From assembly GCA_020854015.1 (NCBI GenBank), contig JADZGG010000394.1:1-6929 (forward strand): 6,929 nt of DNA, in the 5' to 3' direction. Source of the stretch: Flavobacteriales bacterium. Lineage in GTDB: Bacteria; Bacteroidota; Bacteroidia; Flavobacteriales_F; PHOS-HE28. Position numbers and translations under genes: made by a program. Under the pieces are notes generated by a model that ran no database searches, had not been told where the DNA came from, and saw nothing but the letters and a program-made list of their open reading frames with translations. Every line of letters starts with the position of its first letter. The first letter of the stretch is position 1. This document shows, one piece after another, positions 1 to 6,321 of this stretch.

Positions 1-557
1 ACGGCGTGCCGCGCCTGAACATCCTGGACATGCACAAGAAGATCCGTGAGATCCCCAAGCCCGTGGTGGCCATGGTGAACGGCTACGCGATCGGCGGCGG
101 GCATGTGCTGCACGTGGTGTGCGACCTCACCATTGCCGCGGACCACGCACGATTCGGGCAGACCGGCCCCAAGGTGGGCAGCTTCGACGCGGGCTTCGGT
201 TCCAGCTACCTGGCCCGCCATGTGGGGCAGAAGAAGGCCCGCGAGATCTGGTTCCTCTGCCTGCAGTACAGCGCCAAGGAGGCCGAGGACATGGGCATGG
301 TGAACAAGGTGGTACCCCTGGACCAGTTGGAGGACACCACGGTGGAATGGTGCAAGATCATGATGCAGCGAAGCCCCATGGCCCTGCGCATGATCAAGCG
401 CGGCCTCAACGCCGAGCTCGACGGACAGCGCGGCCTCATGGAGTTCGCCGGCGATGCCACGCTGATGTACTACCTGATGGACGAAGCCCAGGAAGGCCGC
501 AACGCCTTCGTGGAGAAACGCGCTCCGGACTTCCAGCAGTTCCCGAAGTTCCCGTGA
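1..557 (+). CDS. menB: 1,4-dihydroxy-2-naphthoyl-CoA synthase MenB (C-terminal part; 5' end outside window)
   Basis: MenB is a crotonase-fold enzyme that converts o-succinylbenzoyl-CoA to 1,4-dihydroxy-2-naphthoyl-CoA in the cytosol. The reading frame is open from the left edge (first full codon at 3), so the GTG at 6 is internal and roughly 90 N-terminal residues are missing compared with the usual 270-285. Visible family marks are the oxyanion-hole segment NGYAIGGGH, the active-site stretch QTGPKVGSFDAG with the Ser and Asp of SFD, the segment GQKKAREIWFLC, and the C-terminal tail PDFQQFPKFP. From family knowledge, Gly in QTGPK (rather than the Asp found in the mycobacterial enzyme) marks the bicarbonate-dependent type I MenB. 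GC is high: two hand-counted 60-base lines give 63 and 70 percent. The last 33 coding bases lie inside a direct repeat whose second copy is 620 bases downstream. Identification is secure. Confidence 0.96.
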   Translation, partial: GVPRLNILDMHKKIREIPKPVVAMVNGYAIGGGHVLHVVCDLTIAADHARFGQTGPKVGSFDAGFGSSYLARHVGQKKAREIWFLCLQYSAKEAEDMGMVNKVVPLDQLEDTTVEWCKIMMQRSPMALRMIKRGLNAELDGQRGLMEFAGDATLMYYLMDEAQEGRNAFVEKRAPDFQQFPKFP

Positions 558-560
558 AGC
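521..560 (+). repeat. Direct repeat copy A (menB 3' end)
   Basis: This is the upstream copy of a 40-base imperfect direct repeat. It covers the last eleven codons of menB, its TGA (555-557) and three further bases. It matches 1141-1180 at 35 of 40 positions without gaps, and the longest exact run is 17 bases (534-550 against 1154-1170). Of the five differences, three are silent third-base changes (530, 533, 551), one changes Ala to Asp (523), and one lies just after the stop (558). Similarity fades on both sides. This copy is the one that currently completes menB. Confidence 0.9.
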
Positions 561-574
561 TCAACTCGACCAGG

Positions 575-1102
575 ATGAGACTAACATGGGCAATAGCGGT
601 GGTAGTAATTCTGATCGGTAGTTGCACTCAACCCGATAGAGCAGGATGGTCCGAGGGTGAAAAGGGATTCCATGCCACAGCGGAAGGACTGAGTGAATTT
701 CTGTCCGAACACGAGTACGACTCCACCTTGCGAGATACGATCATCTCACGCTACGTCTACTTTGACAACATCCTTCAGGACACGTCCTTATCACGCCTCC
801 AGGGGCGGAAAGCTTGGCTGGACACCCTTCTTGTCGTCTTTGACGATTTCGTTGATTCAGTTGGTATAGAGAACCTTGACGCCAAGCCGCTCCGATTCTG
901 TGCCGACGACACTGTATTCTACGAGCCTTACGCTCATGAACTGAGAGAAGCCGTGCCCGTGTGCTTGGCCTACTTCGACAAGCGCAAACCGGATCGAATG
1001 ATCGGCACGTTGTTGTTCGAGGAGAAGACACGGAAACTCGGTGCCTGGGTGGTCTTGAATCAAGGCGGCACCCGCTTCTTCCTTACGTTCAGCATACTAT
1101 GA
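575..1102 (+). CDS. Predicted small lipoprotein, unknown function
   Basis: This encodes a 175-residue protein that I do not recognise. Residues 1-17 look like a lipoprotein signal: Arg-2, a hydrophobic run (residues 6-14), then the lipobox I-G-S-C with Cys-17 as the probable acylated residue, so the mature protein should be membrane-anchored on the periplasmic side or exposed at the surface. The rest is mixed charged and aromatic sequence with two Cys residues (109 and 130), no repeats and no further membrane segment. The ATG at 575 gives the best signal peptide. A GTG at 554 in the same frame, overlapping the menB TGA, would add seven residues and is possible. No Shine-Dalgarno at useful spacing is visible for either start. 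Third codon positions are far less GC-rich than in menB or the downstream genes, which points to recent transfer. No promoter was recognised; it may be read with menB. Confidence 0.75.
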   Translation: MRLTWAIAVVVILIGSCTQPDRAGWSEGEKGFHATAEGLSEFLSEHEYDSTLRDTIISRYVYFDNILQDTSLSRLQGRKAWLDTLLVVFDDFVDSVGIENLDAKPLRFCADDTVFYEPYAHELREAVPVCLAYFDKRKPDRMIGTLLFEEKTRKLGAWVVLNQGGTRFFLTFSIL

Positions 1103-1140
1103 CTCGAGGCTTGGGTCACCTGCTTCATCCTTTACAACAG

Positions 1141-1180
1141 CGATCCGGATTTTCAGCAGTTCCCGAAGTTTCCGTGAGGC
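1141..1180 (+). pseudogene. Direct repeat copy B: stranded menB C-terminal remnant
   Basis: Read in the frame that ends at TGA 1175-1177, these bases encode DPDFQQFPKFP followed by stop. That is the MenB C-terminus with one substitution relative to copy A at 521-560. The three other coding differences are silent. Upstream of 1141 the frame gives unrelated residues and a stop at 1100-1102, so this is only an orphaned tail and cannot be a working menB. It ends 46 bases before the chosen start of the next gene. The nearly silent substitution pattern suggests that both copies were once under selection as coding sequence, for example as alleles from related strains, and that only later did this one lose its gene body. 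Confidence 0.8.
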
Positions 1181-1223
1181 GGGAGAAATGCCTGGCCTGA
1201 CAACTGGAGTATCGCATTTGACA

Positions 1224-1586
1224 ATGACCAACGCCACCATCCTCCAAGTCCACGGCTCACCGGACCACTTCCCTGTCGTGGAGACGGACCAGGGCTTCTT
1301 CGAGATGCGCTATGGCGGCGTGCTGCGGCTGAAAGGGATGCCGAACGGAGCTTACACACCGATCGCAGCGCCCTTCCTCGGCCGTTGTGTTCAGGAAGTG
1401 CTGACCGACGACCACTGGGTGTACCTGATCACCCGCAGCGGCGCGATCATCTCGCACGGGCCGGGATGGATCTCCGGCGACGGCGCCACCGACCTGGCGT
1501 TCTTCCTGAAGGAAGGCCCCGAAGCGGCGGAACTTCTCGCGGAACTGCGGGCGGACCCGGAGATGCGGCGGATCGAGCTGGCCTGA
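1224..1586 (+). CDS. Hypothetical cytosolic protein, 120 residues
   Basis: I do not recognise a family. The protein is 120 residues long with no signal peptide and no membrane segment. A Gly- and aromatic-rich first two-thirds (probably beta-structured, with several Gly-Gly or Gly-Pro turns) is followed by an acidic, probably helical tail rich in Glu, Ala and Leu (about 89-120). The start at ATG 1224 is preferred over the in-frame ATG at 1188 because third codon positions change sharply there: mostly A or T over 1188-1223 and almost all C or G afterwards, as in the rest of the cluster. An AGG at 1177-1179 and GGGAG at 1181-1185 could still serve the 1188 start. High GC places this gene with the host background, not with the lipoprotein segment upstream. 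It ends 40 bases before the next chosen start. Confidence 0.75.
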   Translation: MTNATILQVHGSPDHFPVVETDQGFFEMRYGGVLRLKGMPNGAYTPIAAPFLGRCVQEVLTDDHWVYLITRSGAIISHGPGWISGDGATDLAFFLKEGPEAAELLAELRADPEMRRIELA

Positions 1587-1626
1587 GCACCTGATGTTCG
1601 CGGGCTTTGGCCATCTTTGGATCATC

Positions 1627-2316
1627 ATGAACGCACGCACCTTCAGCCTGCTGGGTATGCTCGGTCTTTGCCTGGGACTGCAAGCCCAGAACGAATTGCC
1701 GGACCCGTTCCGCAAAGGGCGCTTCTTCGTTTCCACAGGGGCCAGCTGGAAGACCCAGGACTACGACCTGAAAGACACGAAGACCTGGAACCTGGAGCCG
1801 GTGGTGGGCTACTTCGTCAGGGACCGTATGGCCGTGGGCCTCGGTGGCGTGATCGGCCTGCATGCCTTCGACTATGTGCAGGACAACACGGCCGTAGGCA
1901 CCACCAGCTTCAAAGATGAGGACACGAAATGGGGAGCGCTCGGGCCCATGGTGCGTGGGCACATCGGAGGGCCGCGCATCTCCGCCTTCGGCCAGATCGG
2001 TGCCTACTTCGGCGGCATCGATCAGACCTCGGTGAACAACCAGACCACCAACGGTTCGATAGTGACCAAGGTGCGCGATGGTGGCTTCCAGTTGTACGAC
2101 TTCGGCGCGGGCCTCGCGTACTACTACAAGGGCACCGTGGGCATCGAGTTCATGGGCCACTACTACCTCGGCTACGCACAGACCACCACCGACATCACCT
2201 ACACTACCGGTGAACAGGTGCACTATGACACCGCCAAGAACAACGCCGATGGTGGCGGCGTAAGCCTGGGCATCGTGTTCATCTTCGGCCTACGGAAAGG
2301 GCAGAGCACCACCTGA
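1627..2316 (+). CDS. Predicted outer-membrane beta-barrel protein
   Basis: The product has 229 residues. Residues 1-21 form a Sec signal peptide (Arg-5, hydrophobic core, ending LQAQ), which decides for ATG 1627 over the in-frame ATG at 1594. The mature part alternates hydrophobic and polar residues in short strands that are rich in Gly, Tyr and Phe and separated by polar loops. Strand-like segments lie around 32-41, 54-63, 67-76, 104-113, 117-129, 155-166, 169-182 and 211-222. This is typical of small 8- to 10-stranded OmpW/OmpA-like barrels called outer membrane beta-barrel or porin family proteins in Bacteroidota. It lacks an OmpA peptidoglycan-binding domain. Its TGA shares one base with the ATG of the TPR gene, so the two are probably translationally coupled. 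The substrate or partner is unknown. Confidence 0.8.
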   Translation: MNARTFSLLGMLGLCLGLQAQNELPDPFRKGRFFVSTGASWKTQDYDLKDTKTWNLEPVVGYFVRDRMAVGLGGVIGLHAFDYVQDNTAVGTTSFKDEDTKWGALGPMVRGHIGGPRISAFGQIGAYFGGIDQTSVNNQTTNGSIVTKVRDGGFQLYDFGAGLAYYYKGTVGIEFMGHYYLGYAQTTTDITYTTGEQVHYDTAKNNADGGGVSLGIVFIFGLRKGQSTT

Positions 2317-3284
2317 TGCGCACCTATCGACCGGCACGGACTTTCGTCCTGATGATCCTCTTGGGCCTCACGATCCAAGCACTTGCACAGGTCGACAGCC
2401 TGCTGTACCGCGACCCCGCGTTCCAAAAGGCTCTTCAGTTGGAAAAGGCGGGCAGGCATGGCGCCGCTCAAAAAGCTTATGACCAGGTAGCCCAGGACAG
2501 TGCGAGGCGATCCACGGCGCTGCGGTTGAAAGCGAACTGCCTCTTCGACCATGAAGGGCGCGTGGTGGAATCGCTCGCCGCATTCGACCTCGCCATAAGC
2601 AGTGACCCGACCGATGCTGCCAACTACAACGACCGCGGCGTCGCCTACCAGACCATGGGGATGACCTCTAAGGCGATCACGGACATGCGCCGGGCCTTGG
2701 TCCTGACGGAGGACACCAACCGACTGGTCGCCTACCGATGCAACATTGCCAGCGCGCACATGCAGGTGCGGAAGTGGAAGGAGGCCTTGGTCGAACTCGA
2801 TTCCGCCATGGCACTGGACAGTACGGACCTCGGCGTTCAAGTGAACCGGTCCCTATCGCTTGACGAACTGGGCCGCTACGATGAGGGCCTGTCCATTCTG
2901 CTCCACGCCAACGTGCAGCACCCCAAGGACCCGCTGGTGCTGAACAACATCGGCTATCATTACACCCGCCTTAACGAGCACGCCGCCTCGGTCACTTGGT
3001 ACGAGCAAGCCTTGGAGGTCCAACCCAAGAACGCGTCGGCCATGAACAACCTGGGCTACGCGGAGCTCCGGGCCGGTGATCCGAGCAGCGCGCTCAAGCA
3101 CATCCAGCGTTCCATCGAGCTCAACCCGACCAACTCATACGCCTACCGCAACCTCGGCCACGTGTGGAAGGAGAAGGGCGACCTCGACAAGGCCTGCGAG
3201 GCCTACAAGAAAGCCCTGGACCATGGGTTCACGGGCCGCTACGGCCCTGAGGTGAAACAACAGTACGAGACCTACTGCCGATGA
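2316..3284 (+). CDS. Exported tetratricopeptide repeat (TPR) protein
   Basis: The product has 322 residues. Residues 1-25 are a signal peptide (basic start with Arg-2, 5 and 8, hydrophobic core 10-21, ending ALAQ). The remainder is built of about eight 34-residue TPR units, at approximately 33-66 (degenerate), 67-100, 102-135, 137-169, 171-204, 206-239, 240-273 and 274-307. The later ones are the clearest, with the repeated pattern NNxGYxxxxxxxxxxA and Pro at the unit ends. TPR arrays are protein-binding scaffolds, so a periplasmic or outer-membrane-associated adaptor role is likely, but no partner can be named. It starts on the last base of the barrel gene stop and ends with a four-base ATGA overlap with menA. 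A link to the barrel protein is suggested by position only. Confidence 0.88.
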   Translation: MRTYRPARTFVLMILLGLTIQALAQVDSLLYRDPAFQKALQLEKAGRHGAAQKAYDQVAQDSARRSTALRLKANCLFDHEGRVVESLAAFDLAISSDPTDAANYNDRGVAYQTMGMTSKAITDMRRALVLTEDTNRLVAYRCNIASAHMQVRKWKEALVELDSAMALDSTDLGVQVNRSLSLDELGRYDEGLSILLHANVQHPKDPLVLNNIGYHYTRLNEHAASVTWYEQALEVQPKNASAMNNLGYAELRAGDPSSALKHIQRSIELNPTNSYAYRNLGHVWKEKGDLDKACEAYKKALDHGFTGRYGPEVKQQYETYCR

Positions 3285-4189
3285 AGTACTGGCTCCACGC
3301 CTTCCGCCTGCGCACCCTGCCCCTGGCCGTGAGCAGCATCATCGTGGGGAGCGCGTTGGCATTTCCACACAGTCGTCTTGTAGCCTATGGGCCGGACTGG
3401 CGCACTGTGACGGGCTTAGCCCTTCTAACGGCGATCCTACTTCAAGTCCTGAGCAACCTCGCCAACGACCTTGGCGACCACCTCCACGGTACGGACAACG
3501 CGGAACGCGTCGGTCCACAGCGGACGGTGCAGAGCGGAGCGATCACCCCGGAAGCCATGGAACGCGCGATGGTGATCTGCGGCCTCCTTGCCTTCGTCAG
3601 TGGCTGCACCTTGATCACGCTGGCGCTGGGGCTCACGCTCACCACCCTGGCGTTCCTGCTCCTTGGACTCGCGGCCATCGGGGCGGCGGTGAAGTACACC
3701 TTCGGCAAGAACCCATACGGCTATGCGGGATTGGGTGATGTGAGCGTGTTCCTCTTCTTCGGCCTGGCGGGCGTGATCGGCACGTTCTACCTGCATGCAC
3801 AACGTTTCGATCCGATCACCGTGCTGCCGGCGCTGGCCTTCGGCCTGCTCAGCGCGGGCGTGCTCAACCTCAACAACATGCGCGACATCGTGAATGACGG
3901 TGTGAGCGGGAAGCGCACGCTGGTGGTGCGCATGGGCAGTGCGAAAGCCAAGATCTATCACTCTATGCTCGTCGTCGGAGGCATCCTCTGTCTGGTGTTG
4001 TTCACCACAGCCAATTTCACAAGCTGGACCTGGTGGCTCTTCCTACTAGTGGTCCCCGGCTTCATCGTTCACCTGAAACGCGTTTGGACCACCAAAGAGC
4101 CACGTGACCTGGACCCTCAACTGAAGGTGTTGGCAATGGGCACCTTCTTCACCGCGTTGCTCTTCTCGTTGGGCCTTATTCTTGCGTAA
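3281..4189 (+). CDS. menA: 1,4-dihydroxy-2-naphthoate polyprenyltransferase MenA
   Basis: MenA is an integral inner-membrane UbiA-superfamily enzyme that attaches the polyprenyl tail to 1,4-dihydroxy-2-naphthoate, giving demethylmenaquinone. The 302-residue length is normal for the family. The first Asp-rich motif, at about 59-72, is NLANDLGDHLHGTD (Asp-63, Asp-66, Asp-72), followed by RVGPQRTVQSG. The second motif region, about 195-217, contains LNLNNMRDIVND (Asp-202, Asp-206) and GKRTLVVRMG. These are the Mg-diphosphate-binding sites and the pattern is specific to MenA rather than UbiA. Nine hydrophobic segments can be placed, near 11-28, 43-60, 97-114, 116-138, 150-172, 180-196, 227-245, 248-265 and 284-302. 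Its ATG overlaps the TGA of the TPR gene, and its TAA shares one base with the menC ATG, consistent with one transcript and coupled translation. Confidence 0.96.
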   Translation: MKYWLHAFRLRTLPLAVSSIIVGSALAFPHSRLVAYGPDWRTVTGLALLTAILLQVLSNLANDLGDHLHGTDNAERVGPQRTVQSGAITPEAMERAMVICGLLAFVSGCTLITLALGLTLTTLAFLLLGLAAIGAAVKYTFGKNPYGYAGLGDVSVFLFFGLAGVIGTFYLHAQRFDPITVLPALAFGLLSAGVLNLNNMRDIVNDGVSGKRTLVVRMGSAKAKIYHSMLVVGGILCLVLFTTANFTSWTWWLFLLVVPGFIVHLKRVWTTKEPRDLDPQLKVLAMGTFFTALLFSLGLILA

Positions 4190-5244
4190 TGCTCCGCGCC
4201 CGCTGGATCGAACGTCACCTTGAGCCGCACTTCACGCTGGGCACCAGCAAGGGCGCGATCACCACGCGCACCGTTTGGTACCTGATCGCCTGGCACCACG
4301 ATCGTCCGGAGGTGCGCGGCATCGGCGAAGCGGCGCTCTTCCCCGGCCACAGCAAGGAGTTCCCTGCGGATGTGAAGACCAAGCTGCTGGAGCTCTGCAT
4401 GGACACCAGCAACTGGGAACGCCGGCTGACCGATGACCTGGTCGATGTCCCCAGCGTCCGATTCGCGGTGGAACAATGCCTGAAGGACCTGGACGCGGGC
4501 GGCACGAAGACGCTGTTCCCGTCGGAGTTCACGCTCGGTCGCCAGACCATTCCGATCAACGGATTGGTGTGGATGGGCGACAAGGCCACGATGAAGCAGC
4601 GGATCCGCGAACAGATCGAGGCCGGCTTCGCCACGGTGAAGATGAAGATCGGCGCCATCGGCATCGATGACGAACTGGAACTCCTGAAGGCCGTGCGCAA
4701 CGAATACAGCGCAAGCGACCTGATCCTTCGCGTGGATGCGAACGGTGCTTTCAGTGCGCAACAAGCACCGGACGTGCTGAAGCGACTTGCCGACCTGCAG
4801 GTGCACAGCATCGAACAACCCGTGGCGCCAGGGCTCTATGAGGTGATGGCCGATCTCTGTGCGGACACCCCCATCCCCATCGCGCTGGACGAGGACCTGA
4901 TCGGCCTGAACTCGCACGATGGGAAAGTGGATCTGTTGGACCACCTGAAGCCGCAATACATCGTGATCAAGCCGAGCCTGGTGGGTGGTTGGGCGGCCAC
5001 GCAGGAGTGGATCGACCTGGCGAAGGCCCGCAACATCGACTGGTGGATCACCTCCGCTCTGGAGAGCAGCATCGGCCTGAACGCGATCGCGCAGTACACC
5101 GCAACACTCAACGTTTCCACGGCGCAAGGCCTGGGCACCGGCAAGGTCTACGCGAACAACATCCCCTCTCCGCTGCTTGCCGAAAAGGGCTTTCTGCATT
5201 ACCGACCGGAAGCCGAATGGGACCTCTCCGCTCTTTCCTCCTGA
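4189..5244 (+). CDS. menC: o-succinylbenzoate synthase MenC
   Basis: MenC is a cytosolic enolase-superfamily enzyme that dehydrates SHCHC to o-succinylbenzoate. The 351 residues contain an N-terminal capping domain (about 1-115) and a C-terminal barrel with all expected catalytic parts: the KxK motif at Lys-151/Lys-153, metal ligands Asp-183 (in RVDANGAF), Glu-209 (in SIEQPV) and Asp-234 (in ALDED), and the second catalytic Lys-261 in IKPSLVGG. The SALESSIG segment at about 289-296 is also characteristic. Position between menA and menE favours o-succinylbenzoate synthase over an N-acylamino-acid racemase or a dipeptide epimerase, which share the fold. The ATG overlaps the menA stop by one base and there is no ribosome binding site of note. 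menE follows after six bases. Confidence 0.94.
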   Translation: MLRARWIERHLEPHFTLGTSKGAITTRTVWYLIAWHHDRPEVRGIGEAALFPGHSKEFPADVKTKLLELCMDTSNWERRLTDDLVDVPSVRFAVEQCLKDLDAGGTKTLFPSEFTLGRQTIPINGLVWMGDKATMKQRIREQIEAGFATVKMKIGAIGIDDELELLKAVRNEYSASDLILRVDANGAFSAQQAPDVLKRLADLQVHSIEQPVAPGLYEVMADLCADTPIPIALDEDLIGLNSHDGKVDLLDHLKPQYIVIKPSLVGGWAATQEWIDLAKARNIDWWITSALESSIGLNAIAQYTATLNVSTAQGLGTGKVYANNIPSPLLAEKGFLHYRPEAEWDLSALSS

Positions 5245-5250
5245 TCACGG

Positions 5251-6321
5251 ATGAGCACGCCCTTCACCACCCTGACCATCGACGGGCATGCGTTGCAAGG
5301 CGAGGCCATCCTGCCCTGGGCGGATAAGTTGGTGAAGCTGCACAACGATGCCTCCTGGACCGTGGAAGTGCAGGACACCTTGCGCGACCTGTGCAGCAAC
5401 GACGGATCGATCAGCGCCCACACGAGCGGCACCACCGGACCACCGAAAGCCATGACGCTTTCCGCCATGGACCTGCGTTCCAGCGCGCGGCTCACCGGTC
5501 ACACCTTTCATCTTCGACACGGCGATCGGGCGTTGGTGTGCCTGCCTTGCAACTTCATTGCAGGTAAGCTCATGCTGGTTCGTGGCTTCGTGATCGGGCT
5601 CGACCTGCACCTGATCGATCCGGCAGGTGGCGTGCTGAACAACCTGGAGGTGGATGACCGGTTCCGTTTCGCGGCCATGGTGCCCAATCAACTGCACCGG
5701 GCCTTGCAGGATGATCGTGCGCGTGTGGAACGACAGTTCGAGATCATTCTGCTGGGCGGCGGCCCTTTGAGCCAAGCGCTTGAAGAGGATCTCCAAGAGT
5801 TGAACGTCGATGTGTACCACGGCTACGGCAGTACCGAAACGCTGACCCATGTCGCCCTGCGCCGCTTGAACGGACCGCGCAAGCAGGCCTACTTCCATGC
5901 GCTTGGCGACATCACCTTCGAACTGGATGAGCGCGGCTGCCTTGTGGTGCACACACCGCACTTGCGCACTAAGGACCATGTGACCAACGACCTGGTGGAG
6001 TTGTTGGATGAACAACGCTTCCGCTGGCTGGGCCGCCATGACAACGTGATCCTGAGCGGCGGCAAGAAGATCTACCCGGAACAACTGGAGTCGCGCACAG
6101 CGGGCCTTCTGCCCTACCCGCACTACTTCATGGCGCGACCTGATGATTCACTCGGTGAATGCGTGGGCTTGATGTTGGAAACGGAGATGACCGCTGCTGA
6201 AGTGGTGCCCGAAGTGATCGATCTGCTTCGAACGGTACTGGAGCCTTATGAGATGCCCCGACGCGTGACAGCGTTGGACCGTTTCCCACGCACGCCTTCC
6301 GGTAAGGTGATCAGGCCCTAA
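5251..6321 (+). CDS. menE: o-succinylbenzoate--CoA ligase MenE (short form)
   Basis: MenE is a cytosolic ANL-superfamily adenylating enzyme that activates o-succinylbenzoate with ATP and CoA to give the substrate of MenB. Core motifs are present in order: the phosphate loop HTSGTTGPPKAM (about 57-68), YGSTET at 192-197, the Asp-247 region (TNDLVEL), the hinge and A8 stretch RHDNVILSGGKKIYPEQLE (262-280), and the A10 lysine, Lys-352, in PSGKVIRP. At 356 residues it is about 100 shorter than the enterobacterial (about 450) and Bacillus (about 490) enzymes, and the loss is in the N-terminal region before the phosphate loop. Short forms of this kind are known in Bacteroidota, so it is probably complete. 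It begins six bases after menC, and its TAA overlaps the stop of the convergent gene. Confidence 0.93.
   Translation: MSTPFTTLTIDGHALQGEAILPWADKLVKLHNDASWTVEVQDTLRDLCSNDGSISAHTSGTTGPPKAMTLSAMDLRSSARLTGHTFHLRHGDRALVCLPCNFIAGKLMLVRGFVIGLDLHLIDPAGGVLNNLEVDDRFRFAAMVPNQLHRALQDDRARVERQFEIILLGGGPLSQALEEDLQELNVDVYHGYGSTETLTHVALRRLNGPRKQAYFHALGDITFELDERGCLVVHTPHLRTKDHVTNDLVELLDEQRFRWLGRHDNVILSGGKKIYPEQLESRTAGLLPYPHYFMARPDDSLGECVGLMLETEMTAAEVVPEVIDLLRTVLEPYEMPRRVTALDRFPRTPSGKVIRP

Larger units (their letters stand above)
561..1180. other. Putative inserted segment at the 3' end of menB
   Basis: This 620-base stretch, counted from the end of repeat copy A to the end of copy B, holds one predicted lipoprotein gene and a non-coding tail. 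Hand counting of positions 601-900 gives about 51 percent GC, against 63 and 70 percent in two menB lines. Its codons include AGA, CTA, ATA and GTA, which are scarce in the neighbours. Composition and bracketing by copies of the menB end together suggest DNA gained from elsewhere. No recombinase, terminal inverted repeat or integron-type attC structure was seen, so it is not a recognisable complete mobile element. The true boundaries could be shifted anywhere within the 40-base repeats. Confidence 0.55.

Noticed and set aside
119..574. Upstream extension of the lipoprotein frame across menB
   Set aside because: It runs out of frame through a well-conserved menB and gives a Pro/Arg/Gly-rich translation; the signal peptide begins only at 575 (or 554).
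1125..1145. Possible integron attC-like core near the end of the insert
   Set aside because: No sequence fitting RYYYAAC with a matching GTTRRRY partner and hairpin was found on either side of the lipoprotein gene, so it is not an integron cassette on this evidence.
1218..1223. TTGACA as a possible -35 promoter box
   Set aside because: It directly abuts the ATG at 1224, no -10 box follows inside the coding region, and Bacteroidota use a different promoter pattern (TTTG and TAnnTTTG), which is not seen here.
1600..1626. TTTG motifs upstream of the barrel gene as a Bacteroidota promoter
   Set aside because: The two TTTG motifs are far closer than the needed 19-base spacing and there is no TA two bases before the second one.
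4117..5199. Long open frame on the minus strand opposite menC (similar ones lie opposite the barrel gene and menE)
   Set aside because: It is antisense to a gene with all enolase-superfamily catalytic residues. Such mirror frames are expected in high-GC DNA, and its translation has the low-complexity His, Arg, Gln and Val bias of a shadow.
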